Positions 34,898 to 44,790 of a DNA stretch of 64,000 nt are shown piece by piece. The notes beneath the pieces were generated by a model, which was not told the DNA's origin, ran no database searches, and worked only from the letters and a program-made list of their open reading frames with translations. Positions within the stretch are counted from its first letter, which is position 1; every line of letters starts with the position of its first letter. The position numbers were made by a program, and so were the translations under genes. Source of the stretch: Lasiosphaeria ovina. Lineage: Eukaryota; Ascomycota; Sordariomycetes; Sordariales; Lasiosphaeriaceae. The stretch spans positions 5,466,001 through 5,530,000 of the forward strand of contig JAULSN010000004.1 of NCBI GenBank assembly GCA_033439765.1, read 5' to 3'.

Positions 34898-35919
34898 TGT
34901 GTTTGTTTGTTTCAGCGGCCACCGCTGTTTCCGAACGTGTTGAGATAAAGAGAGGCTGTTTGTCCTTGATCCCTCAAGGGGAACAAGGACATGTGGTTTC
35001 CTGGATGTCGGCTCGCAGGCAGGGAAGAGAAATTGCTACGACTGTTGCGAAAGGAAGTAAGGACGGCCTGGTCGGAAATTTTGGTCGGGGAGAAGAACCG
35101 TCGTCATGCCCTTTAATCGATCCGAATAATTTAGCTCGGCCTTATCTAGGCGTATGATACGCGCATTCCCCAGAAAGAGGGACCAGATGATGGGAAGAAA
35201 GTGATGAGTACAAAGATGAGATGAGGTTGAACGTGCGCGCAAGGTCGGCCAACAGTTACGACGGCTGAACAGCGTCGACATCCAACCAGATGATAATGTC
35301 AAAACGAGAGAACTCATCAGTCGAGATTGGCCCGCGAATTTAGGCAGCTGCTTGCTCTTAGCAAAGACGTAGAGAGGAGGTGCAGACTTTCAGGTAGGTG
35401 AAGCGAAAGAACAAAGATAGGAGGGTTTCCCGGACAACCACGCCCGAGATCGAGTACGTACTCAAAGAAGGGAAAGCAGCGACCCAACAAAAACAAAAGG
35501 TTTGGCAAAGACAAGTAAGGAGAATATTACAAAAAGATTCAATAGCAGCAGCTCTGTTTAGTTGTGCCATCATTCACCGGTACACCAATGTGCCTGCGTA
35601 ACAGAAGAGGCCAGTTTTTGGCCTTTGCCATCCTTAAACCTAAATAACTTGGTACCTAAGTCTGATCTGATAAAGAATAGAGAAAAAAGGCAACGATGCA
35701 TTACTCTCTCAAGTTATTCACCTGCTTTCTCACGGTAACGCCGATAATGCCCGCTAACGCCTAGACTTCCAAATAAAGGGGGTATAAGTAGATTCCGTGC
35801 CCTCGATTCCCAGAGCAAATTGCTTTCCCTTATACCATTCCCACAGCACAAAAAAACCCCGAAGCCTCTGCATAATTTAGTTATTCAAACTCGAAACCTG
35901 ACGACAGCTCATCCCTCGA
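34898..35919. promoter_or_regulatory. Upstream region of the large nuclear-protein gene
   Basis: About 1.0 kb between two minus-strand genes. It must hold the promoter of the large gene and the 3' UTR of the phosphatase gene. No gene or repeat is seen. Confidence 0.4.
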
Positions 35920-36930
35920 TCAAAACCTCATCGATTGCTCTTGCTCAACAAAGGGCGCAAATCCTCGGTTCGTGTACCGCTCCTCGTCCATCTCGAAATC
36001 CATTGCGTTGGGCCCGGTGCCGGACTCTCCTTCCTCGGTCGCTTCGATTGGCCGCTTGACCTGCGCTCTACCGGCATCGCCGAAAGCCAATGTCTTCCCG
36101 AGCCCGGCATATTTCTCCTGGTTCACAATCCGCCTTGCACCGATGATATCCTCATATGCCCTGAGAATATTCTTGTTATCGTCGTCAAAGGTGACGCAGA
36201 AGCGCTGGAGAGAAAGGAACTGGGCTGCCTTGACCATGTCCAGCCCGAACACAGACATGAGATAGGCAGCGGCAATCATGGCTGATCGGTTGTTGCCTGT
36301 CTCGCAACAGAGCAAGACTTTGCCGCGCTTGAAATTCGTGTTGTCGATGATGACTTTGTCGTTACCCAGAGACTGTGCATTTGCTTTCTGGATTGCCTGG
36401 TTCCTGTAGATGCCAAGTAGGTGGTTGTTAATTTTGTTGATGGCTCGGGGGAAAGCGGGAATGACATCAAGTTTGCCGGCAATATCAAGCATCTCTGCCT
36501 CAATTCCCAGGGCGTGGGCGTTTTTCACAACCGACAGGAAGCTCCCGGCGAGCATCGAGTCTCTCACGACCAGAATCATGGTGATGCCTTCCCTTAGCAG
36601 GTATGCCTGGTCTTTGGCCGCACCGACGGGGCCAAGATAGAGGAAGTCCAGGACCGGCTGAGCGTCTCGTCTCATTTCATAGCGCCATGCGATCGTCCTA
36701 TCGTTCGCTCTTTGGGTTCTGCCCTGGGTTATTATGCTCAAGTCTTCTTCGGCGAGCTGGTCCGGGTCGATATCGGCGAAAGACGGAACGATTGACATGG
36801 AATAACGCCCAGAAAGAGCGACAACCGGAACATTTATGTATGGAGGACTGGGTGGTCTAGAGGTATATGACGCCGTAGCACTGACCCCAGCAGCCAGTGC
36901 CGCTGAATGTCGTGGTTCCATGGCTTCCAT
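35920..36930 (-). CDS. Dual-specificity-type protein phosphatase (CX5R family)
   Basis: Single exon, 336 residues, starting at the first in-frame ATG. The phosphatase fold begins around residue 92 (VLDFLYLGPVGAAKD, a typical DSP start). The P-loop is VLLCCETGNNRSA: Cys209 and Arg215 form an intact CX5R, followed by Ser216. The His that normally precedes the catalytic Cys is Cys208 here. A segment after the P-loop (AAAYLMSVFGLDMVKAAQFL) matches the DSP helix that packs on the active site. The N-terminal 90 residues are Pro/Ser-rich and probably disordered; the C-terminus is acidic. Known family members dephosphorylate MAP kinases or act as STYX-type pseudophosphatases. Because Cys and Arg are kept, activity is possible, but the missing His could raise the Cys pKa. 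Substrate unknown. Confidence 0.8.
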   Translation of the reverse strand: MEAMEPRHSAALAAGVSATASYTSRPPSPPYINVPVVALSGRYSMSIVPSFADIDPDQLAEEDLSIITQGRTQRANDRTIAWRYEMRRDAQPVLDFLYLGPVGAAKDQAYLLREGITMILVVRDSMLAGSFLSVVKNAHALGIEAEMLDIAGKLDVIPAFPRAINKINNHLLGIYRNQAIQKANAQSLGNDKVIIDNTNFKRGKVLLCCETGNNRSAMIAAAYLMSVFGLDMVKAAQFLSLQRFCVTFDDDNKNILRAYEDIIGARRIVNQEKYAGLGKTLAFGDAGRAQVKRPIEATEEGESGTGPNAMDFEMDEERYTNRGFAPFVEQEQSMRF

Positions 36931-37864
36931 CAGAGGCTGTGATTTTGGGATGGTGACTTTGATGAGACGAGCTAAGATGAGGTTTTAGAATACGACTCTC
37001 GCAAGACCCAAGGAAGCGCGGGTCAAAGAGTTTTGGCGTCTAGACGTCTAATCTAAAAGCCGAGGGAATGAGCTGCCAGTTGCCGGGAATTCGGGCTGGT
37101 GAACTCAAATGAGAATGCAGGCGTAGGTGATTGACAATGGCGTTGTTATTCCGGGCTGGGTATCACGTCAGTATCCGTGTCTGGCGGAGGACTCGGTCGC
37201 GCTAATTTTACGCGCAAGCAGGCATGAACTATAAATCGCGGAATGTTGTCGGCTGACAACAATAATATAAAGCAGAGGGAGGACACGGCCGACTTCTCTC
37301 AAGTTCGTATTCAGCCGTTGACGGATTTATGGCCAGTTGGAGAGAGCCTGGTGAGTTGGTTCTGGTTGGGAAGGGGCCGCCTGGGCGGGCCGACTAGGAA
37401 GGCCCCAAATGGTTTCTTTCGAGGTCGCAGATCGCACAGCTGCGGTGGGGTGCCTAGCCGCACTGTGGGTACGGATACTGTTCCTAGGAGTTACCTTACG
37501 CTTGGGGCAACAGTTGCATGAACTCAAAGTGGCGAACCGCGAAGAGATCTGGGGGGCATAGCGGTCAATTGCAACTGTGTCATCATTCACATCTATGCCC
37601 GGGTACCGTAAAGTAAGTATTTGGGCAATGTTTTGCAACCCTAACCTCCATAGTTAGTTGGTCTACACGTGTTCCTTAATCACGAGCGGCCCTCCTCCTC
37701 CTGTGGACAAAAAGGCAGCATCACAGTGCGCAGCACAGCTTTAACTCCATCGGCTGAGGCTGGCAACTTGCCTCTCTACCTCCCAGAAACTGTAATATTT
37801 GTATCATGTTAAACCTCGCACGCTAGCTTTACAGAAATGTGCAAAAAAAGACGGCGATCTCTCT
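36931..37864. promoter_or_regulatory. Upstream region of the phosphatase gene
   Basis: 930 bases between the phosphatase start and the SPO7-like stop, both on the minus strand. No coding exon or clear motif is identified. Confidence 0.4.
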
Positions 37865-39130
37865 TCATGGGGCTGCGGAGCCTGGTGAGCCAGCAGCATC
37901 GGCGACACTGCTCTCCTTAGCAAGTGGCGATGGGATGTCTGGTGTGACGGACCGAGATTCTACTTTTGGTCGGGTTTTGGTGGCCGAGCCCAGTTTCTTC
38001 CGCTTCTTGTCAGACCCGTTGGATGCGGTGCTGGATCTGCGCGTGATGCCAGGTTCTTCCGCTTCAAGCGTTGGCGTTGAGCTTCGCGACGTGTTTGACA
38101 TGCTGCCTCTCCGGACGCTGTTGCTCCTTGTTCGCCTGTGTTCTTGCACAACAGCCGCGTGACGGGGGTGATGGGCCTTTTCTGGGTCGGTCCGCACTGT
38201 GTGAGGCTTCTCGGCAACCGACCGCCGCCAGGGAAGCCACCAGAACCACTCGCCGTGTTCTTTGCGCAACTTGCGGTCCCGCTCTTTGAGCTTCGATCGA
38301 AGCAGCGCACGGCGCTCGTTCTCCTTCTCCCAGTACTCGGATCGGAACAGCTCCCAGTTCTCGCGGAAGGTCGGGGAGAAGGGCTTGGCAAGAAGCAGGA
38401 GCTTCACGTAGTCGCCGCCCGGCGACAGATCCTCCTCGTGCCCGCCCTTTTCTTCGTCCCAGTTGGTGACATGTACCGTAGGGTGGTTGTGACTTGCAAG
38501 GTTCAGCTCCTTGTCAATCTCGCGCAGAACAGCCGGATCAACGTATCGGTACGACGATCCCGAGTTGGTTAACAGGCCGTAGGTCAGAAACCACCCAATG
38601 GTCGAGAGTGCCTCCTTCCACCACGGGCGCTTCATCACGACGAGCTTACAGTTGAAACCCCTCAAGCCACGGTTGGACATGGCAAACCAGCGGCGCGGCC
38701 AGCGCACGCCTCGCTCCCAGATGCCCGTAGCCCACACCAATAGGCCGGTCACGATACCTCCCAGGAAGCACATCCTCTCAGTTGTCTCGACTACCCAGTA
38801 CACGCTGCCGCCCACGCCGCTCCCGTCCTCGCGCGGCGCCAGGAAGAGCGCATATCCGAAGCCGACAGTCCACAGCGACAGTAGTGACAAGAAAAAGGTA
38901 TGATGGCGACGTCGTGCACGGAGCTCGAGATACTGTGCGCGCAGCGAGGCCTCTAGTATGAGCAAGTTGAGGTAGATCATGGACGGCGAACTCGGCGTGT
39001 GGCTGAGGGGATCGCCGGCCTTGCCCGTCGAGGAGGCGATGGGGCTGGTGCCGCCAACAGCAATGGAAATGTCCCGCCCGGGCAATGCCACCGGGGCGCC
39101 TTTTACTATCGAGTCGAGCGAGTCGGCCAT
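37865..39130 (-). CDS. SPO7: SPO7-like regulatory subunit of the Nem1-Spo7 phosphatase
   Basis: Single exon, 421 residues, ATG at 39130. In the known pathway Spo7 anchors and activates the Nem1 phosphatase in the nuclear/ER membrane, which dephosphorylates lipin (Pah1) and so controls phosphatidic acid and nuclear membrane growth. The family core is visible: SPSMIYLNLLILEASLRAQYLELRARRR precedes two TM segments (about 79-100 and 119-137), followed by the conserved NCKLVVMKRPWWKEALSTIGW-type region (shown here only in part: FNCKLVVMKRPWW) and NWELFRSEYWEKENERR near residue 265. The C-terminal 120 residues are basic, Ser/Thr-rich and poorly conserved, and are probably a phospho-regulated tail. 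It is divergent from the CLD1-like gene, another lipid enzyme. Confidence 0.88.
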   Translation of the reverse strand: MADSLDSIVKGAPVALPGRDISIAVGGTSPIASSTGKAGDPLSHTPSSPSMIYLNLLILEASLRAQYLELRARRRHHTFFLSLLSLWTVGFGYALFLAPREDGSGVGGSVYWVVETTERMCFLGGIVTGLLVWATGIWERGVRWPRRWFAMSNRGLRGFNCKLVVMKRPWWKEALSTIGWFLTYGLLTNSGSSYRYVDPAVLREIDKELNLASHNHPTVHVTNWDEEKGGHEEDLSPGGDYVKLLLLAKPFSPTFRENWELFRSEYWEKENERRALLRSKLKERDRKLRKEHGEWFWWLPWRRSVAEKPHTVRTDPEKAHHPRHAAVVQEHRRTRSNSVRRGSMSNTSRSSTPTLEAEEPGITRRSSTASNGSDKKRKKLGSATKTRPKVESRSVTPDIPSPLAKESSVADAAGSPGSAAP

Positions 39131-39941
39131 GGCTCTATAGGTCGGTGGGGGGGAGGGGCCGAGGTGCGCTGTGCGGAACCCGGGTTCCGCGGCCCCCGGG
39201 TAAAGACGGCGAGATCAAGAGCTGGATGCTGAACGCCGGGATGCTGAGCAGTCCGTCGCTGTCAATGTCGCATACGGGACTCAGATCTTTATCCCCCAGC
39301 TGCTGCGTAGCAGGATGAGGCCGCAATATTTAGTTCGGGTTGCTATGCACTAAGAATGGAACTGCGGCTTTGGGCTTGCTTGTGTTCGCGGTGGATTGAT
39401 GGAACGGTTTTCGTCGGGATGTCGGGTGCTGCCGTGTGGTTACGAGGAGAAACCTGAGGCGCAGCTGAGCTTTTCTGGCATGGGGCACCATTACCAAGGC
39501 AGCATCGGCACACGGAGCTAACCCGGAAGCGAGATCGCCCGCCTGCGGGCATGGATTGAATTTGTCTGGGCTTTTTTGAGCTCAGGCTCCAATCTCAGGT
39601 CACTGTCAACGTCATCGGATTTAGCGGTGGTAACAGTGGAGTGGAGGGCCGGGCTGCGTGGCACGGCAGGGCCGACCCTCTAGCCAGCCTGCAACTCGGG
39701 GAGCGGAGGGATGCTAAATCCGCGGATGTAATTACACGTGTAAGGACTGGAAGTGCAGCTTGCAACTCCCCTTAGCCAGGCTTCCACCTGAACTCCTGGA
39801 GCGTGGCAATCGGGAGGTTGCGTAATTAATGCACCCTCTTAGTGCGTATTCTGCGCCAGAGCGAATGCGAGAGACCCCTGATCCATAGGTCGGGAACGCA
39901 GTCGGCTAGAAAGATCGGGCTGGCAACCGCCCCGACAAAAT
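39131..39941. promoter_or_regulatory. Divergent upstream region of SPO7 and the CLD1-like gene
   Basis: 810 bases shared by two lipid-related genes. A 12-bp palindrome TTACACGTGTAA lies around 39732-39743. No coding exon is visible. Confidence 0.4.
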
Positions 39942-41674
39942 ATGGTTTCGATAATAAAGGGCAGGTCCCGCACCCTCTTCGCTGCACTGGTCGTGATGCG
40001 GAATACAGTCTCTACATCAATTTTACGCCCAACGAAATCAAAGCTCAGCTCCCTCCTCTTGAAGCCCCAGTCGAACATAACACGCAGCAACCCCGTTTTG
40101 CGGTCCAACAAGATGTCCAACGACGCTACTCTCCCCTCGAAACCGGCGCAGTCGCCATCGCAGTCGCCGTCACAGTCACAATCACCGCCAGGACCAACGG
40201 CCGATGCCGACGGTAGATCAAAAGGTGGCATTTCTTGGTTTCCCTTGGGCTACAGAGAGGCCGTACAACAATGGGTATGTTTTCCTTCTCGTATTGTACC
40301 GGCCCTCCGGCAAACAGGACTGACGCCCACCAGTGGACAAGCGTGTCGGCTCGCCAGGCCGAGCGAAACGTCCTCTCCTCCATCCCCCACCTTCGAGAAG
40401 CCGACGCCGAATCCTCGCCACTCCAGGAGATGGCCAAGAGCGACCCGTTTGGCCAGAGGGTATGGCGCCAGTCCTTGGTGCAACTCTCGGGAAAGGATCG
40501 CGCACTCAATGAAGTCTCGGTCGAGCGCGTCGGCGAGAAAGCAGATGACACTCTTGTCATGCTTCACGGCTATGGCGCAGGCCTCGGCTTCTTTTACAAA
40601 AACTTTGAGCCTTTGTCTCGCGTGCCCGGGTGGAAGCTATATGCTTTGGACATGCTCGGCATGGGCAACTCGTCCAGGCCGACCTTCAAAATTCACGCCA
40701 AGACTCCCCAGGAAAAGATCACCGAGGCCGAGAACTGGTTTATTGACGCTCTTGAAGAATGGCGGCGCATCCGTAAGATTGAAAAGTTTACGCTGATGGG
40801 CCACTCTCTAGGCGGCTACCTGGCCGTATCATACGCTCTCAAGTACCCTGGGCGGCTCAACAAGCTGATTCTGGCCTCTCCCGCCGGTATCCCCGAAGAC
40901 CCGTATGCCGTGAACGCGGACATGCCCGAGCCCGAAGAATCGACCATGGGCAACGAGTTCACACAGGACCAGGAAAGCATCGTTAACGGGAAGCCCGATG
41001 GTGGAAACATTAAATTTGTTCGGGCCGCCGACAAGAAAGCCGCCGCTAAATCTAACACAACAACTCCGGCTAGGAGACCAATTCCCGGGTGGGTTGTCTG
41101 GCTGTGGGATGCCAACGTCTCGCCATTCAGCATTGTCCGCCTCGCAGGACCGCTCGGGCCCCGCTTCGTATCGGGCTGGACTGCGCGCCGGTTCAACCAC
41201 CTGCCCTCGGAGGAGAAGCAGGCGCTGCACACGTACTCGTACTCGCTCTTCCGGCAGAAGGGGAGCGGCGAGTACGTGCTGCCGTACCTATTGGCGCCGG
41301 GAGCCCATGCCCGCAGCCCCTTGATACGCAGGATCCAGGAGGTCGGGCGGCAGATCATCACGCCCGCCACCGAGACGACGCCCGCCGTGCGCGAAACCGG
41401 CTTCCCCATCGTGCTGATGTACGGCGAGAACGACTGGATGGACGTCGCGGGTGGATTCGCCGCCGAGGAGAAGATCAAGCAGCGCATCGTTCAGGCGTTA
41501 ATCCAAGGCACCCCGGAGGAGAAGCGGAGGGAGAACGGCAGCGCTAAGGTCCTCGTTGTGAAAAAGGCGGGGCACCACCTCTACCTCGACAACCCCGAAG
41601 AGTTCAATGCGTTTATCCAAAAGGAGTTGAAAGAGACAAGAAATCAGGGACTCAAGCGGAAAGAGACGAGCTAG
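39942..41674 (+). CDS. Alpha/beta hydrolase of the CLD1 / CGI-58 family (probable mitochondrial phospholipase)
   Basis: Two exons, 39942-40274 and 40334-41674, give 557 residues. Two in-frame ATGs are possible. The upstream one (39942) adds 57 residues rich in Arg, Lys, Ser and Leu with no Asp or Glu, which looks like a mitochondrial presequence; the second (40113, MSNDATLPS) gives about 500 residues. Both have A at -3. The hydrolase shows the oxyanion segment LHGYGAG (about 188-194), nucleophile elbow GHSLGG (Ser269), acid segment MYGENDWMDV, and the AGHHLYLDNPEEF stretch that carries the catalytic His and the HX4D motif seen in CGI-58/ICT1 acyltransferases. Yeast Cld1 deacylates cardiolipin in mitochondria, which would fit the upstream start. 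An ICT1-type acyltransferase is the alternative. Confidence 0.85.
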
Positions 41675-44082
41675 CTTGCTGCTTAAGATTCTTGTGTGAC
41701 GGCATCCCGCCATTTCTTTTTCTTTTGTCGCTTGGATACCTTTGGGCAGAGAGGCGCGGTACTGCTAACGCCATTGCATGACACGGAGTTTAAACATACA
41801 TTTGGTTTTTAGAAAGATCTAGGGCCGGGTGACGGGCGCTCTTTGCGGTGCCGAATGCGAGGCAAAACTAGCTAGGCTTGACGGTGCCTAGGTCAAAGAG
41901 GAGGCAGCGATTGTTTTTTGGGGGGCGTCTTTTTTACGAAGGCACTTTTGACTTTTTATAGTAAGATGCTGTAATATAGACGGCGAAAAGTCGTCAGTGG
42001 AATATGGGAGACTCGACCGCGCGAGACAGAATACTCTGCCGTTTGGTCTTGTTGGATTTATATACCTGCATCCTTTTTTTATACAGTTAACCCAATAGAT
42101 ATAATTCAACTCTACGTGTTATTTGTCACCGGGTTTGTACAAGTTGTAAGTGCTGCTAGCTTTGTACACTTTATGTCTCATAATGTTGTGAGCGATTACT
42201 GGCGTGATACTGTTCTCTGGCCATATCAACTCGATCCATGGACTGAGTTGGGGAGGTTGTGAGACGACTGGCATGATCTCAAGGCCTACAATAGACATTG
42301 TACTTTACGCCTTCAGGCGAAAATCGGTTGTCTCTTTCACTTCGTGGACTGGAACTTAAACTCTCTGCGATAACTCCCACAGGTACCTAAGCCTGGTATT
42401 CACTATCGAGATAAGGCATTTAGTGAAGTAAAAGGCACGTTGTCTTTTGTTTATCAACTTCAACGAAGCGCCATATTAGATTTGTCTAGCTGATTACTTC
42501 CGGGGTGTGTATCAACATGTCATGAATGGCCCCTTTTACTCTATCTGTTGTATGTGTAGAAAAATAGAGGTATTCATGTTCGTGCTTCTCGACAGCGCAC
42601 AAAAATTTCAATTTCAATAGGGCTTTACCTTATCTCGATATGCAGCAATGCAGTGGCTGATGGGAGCAATATCTGGCATACTGAACCTCGTAATTCTGAT
42701 ATTTGAGATGTGTAGGGAGGGTAGGCAGATAGACATGTGTCCGTTCAAGCAAGGCCGGTTATTGCAGTGCTGGGGTGTAAGACAGACACGGAAACCAAAC
42801 AGAATTAGTCTTGGAGGTGCCCGTCTTGCAAGCATGGTAAGAGCTAGGATGCTTTCCTGGAGACAAGACGCACTTTATATATTGGTAAAGTTAAGGGATG
42901 GGCAGGTGGTGAGTCGTGTTGGCGGAGTGAAACTCGGGCGGTATGCGGAGTGTGAAGAAGGTGGTGGTCGGGGATTTGGAGCGAGAGCTGTTTAATGTTC
43001 TGCGGACCTACCTGAGTTACATAGGCCGGTAGGTTGTCACTACGGCTGTGAATAAGTTGGTAGTGCGGCAGGCGGTCGAATGGAGAATATCTCCAGGGTT
43101 GAAGGATTGGCCGTTGGGCTTATTCACCGTTTGCGTTTTTTTTTTATCTTTCTTTTTTATCATTATTTTCTCTTTCCTAGCGCAGCGTGTCAGTTTTTAC
43201 CCGTTTCCTGTCTCTTTGCCTTTGATTCTGTGATCCAAAGAGCCGAGGACGTCGATTTTCGGGCACGAGGGTCGTGCAAACAGCCTCTTTGCTTCCATCG
43301 GCTGGCGAATGCAGGCCAGGGGCGTGGTGATCTGGAACTATTGACGTTCTCACACCGGCCAGCGGCCGGCTGGATGGTGGTCTCCAATTTTCCCACCTAT
43401 TGACAGCAAGCAGCCGGCATATAGGCAGCCCCCTGACCTGTATTACACCTCATTCGTCAATTCGACTTTTCCGCAGCATGCACGCTGTGCGTGCCCGGTG
43501 GCCCGCGCCCGCACCACACTGCCGCCGCCGTCTCATCATGCCACCACCACCGGGGAAAAGCTAGGAGGTGGCCTCGAAGCGGGCCGCATGAGCGGATGCT
43601 GCTGGCTTGGAGGGGAGACGGGAAGGGCGAGCAAGGTGGCAGCGCTCCTTGTTTTGTCAGAACAAGCCATCAACCTCAACAAAAGGACCCGGCTGTCACG
43701 GCCGCGCCCACAGAGGAAGGATAAAAGAATAGAACGGTTAAGTCATACGTTTGTCTATGTTTCTAATGACATGTATCGTTTGCTTTACTTCTGTTATATA
43801 TCCCGACAAGAAATATTGCCAGGGAAGACCAGGCGGCAAGGTAAATGTCAAAGAATAAACGACAGCCCTGCATACAAGATAGACATACCATTTCCTGAAC
43901 GGATACAGATACTAAGGTAGGTAACGATAAAACAACCATTGAACAATGGGAGGTATCCTCCAGAAGCGTGGGCCTGTTCGGTCTAAAATGGAAGATTGCA
44001 TCTAACGCCCAAGAGAAAGAAGAGAAAACCGGCGAGGAGGTGTCCTGAGACAAAGGCGCGGGCGCCCTTGCTTCTCTATAGG
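41675..44082. other. Spacer between convergent genes, AT-richer than average
   Basis: 2.4 kb between the CLD1-like and acetyltransferase genes. Bases about 41900-42650 are visibly AT-richer than the neighbours. I see no transposon reading frame, tRNA or confident coding exon. Confidence 0.55.
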
Positions 44083-44790
44083 CTAGGGAAGAAGGTCCTT
44101 GTAGAAAAAGGTCTCGCCCTTTTTATCGTTTGACAGCACGCGACTGAACTGGGGCACCTTGCCGATCTCGATGTAGCCGAACTTTTTGAACGCCGCCTCG
44201 GCTACGCTGCCCGTCTCGGCATTTACACGCTATCAGGTTTCCATATGTTAGCAACAAGATACTTTGGCGGATTGGCTTACCCATTCGTTGCAAAAGGGCC
44301 GTTAATTGAACCCTTGTGGCGAAAAGCACAAAGGGATCCAAGCAGTAGAGAACAAATGGAAAGAGCGAGGAGGACATACCAGCATGGTCCGGCCCCTCTT
44401 GGCGGCTTCGTACTCGAGGGCATCGACCAGGGCCTTGGCGCCTCCTTGGCGGCGGTACTTTTGGTTCACCAGGACGGCGTCGATGCGGCCGCGGAACGAG
44501 GCCGTCTCGGAGCCGGAAAGCCTAAGCATTGCGAGGCCGCGGAGGTCGGTGCCTACCGGCTTTGCGCCGGAGGCCGTCTCGGGCAGGAGCAGGACGATGA
44601 CTCGGGTGCCCTGATTGGCCTCGGCAAGCCTCTCCTTCCACCACGGCAGCAGCTTCTCGTTGGTCAGGGGCGGCAGGAAGGGTCCTATCATGTGGTCGAT
44701 GGTGATGCACGACGCATGCAGGGCGGCAATGTAAGGGACGAGGTGGCCATGCTGCTCCGAAGAGAAGATGTACGTCATCAACGTTGCCAT
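44083..44790 (-). CDS. GNAT-family N-acetyltransferase
   Basis: Two exons on the minus strand, 44790-44380 and 44229-44083, give 185 residues. The ATG at 44790 (MATLMTYIF) is the first true ATG. The acetyl-CoA-binding motif A is visible as IDAVLVNQKYRRQGGAKALVD followed by a helix (ALEYEAAKRG); the RRQGGA loop matches the (R/Q)xxGx(G/A) signature. Exon 2 adds the last strands and helix: VNAETGSVAEAAFKKFGYIEIG, the usual 'becomes less similar, FGF' end of GNAT folds, then a polar tail. Family knowledge says only that an amine or amino group is acetylated; the substrate cannot be inferred. No signal or TM is seen. The gene is isolated, with long spacers on both sides. Confidence 0.82.

Noticed and set aside
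41900..42650. AT-richer block considered as a RIP-mutated transposon relic
   Set aside because: No terminal repeats, no transposase or reverse-transcriptase remnant and no clear excess of TA over the rest could be established by eye.
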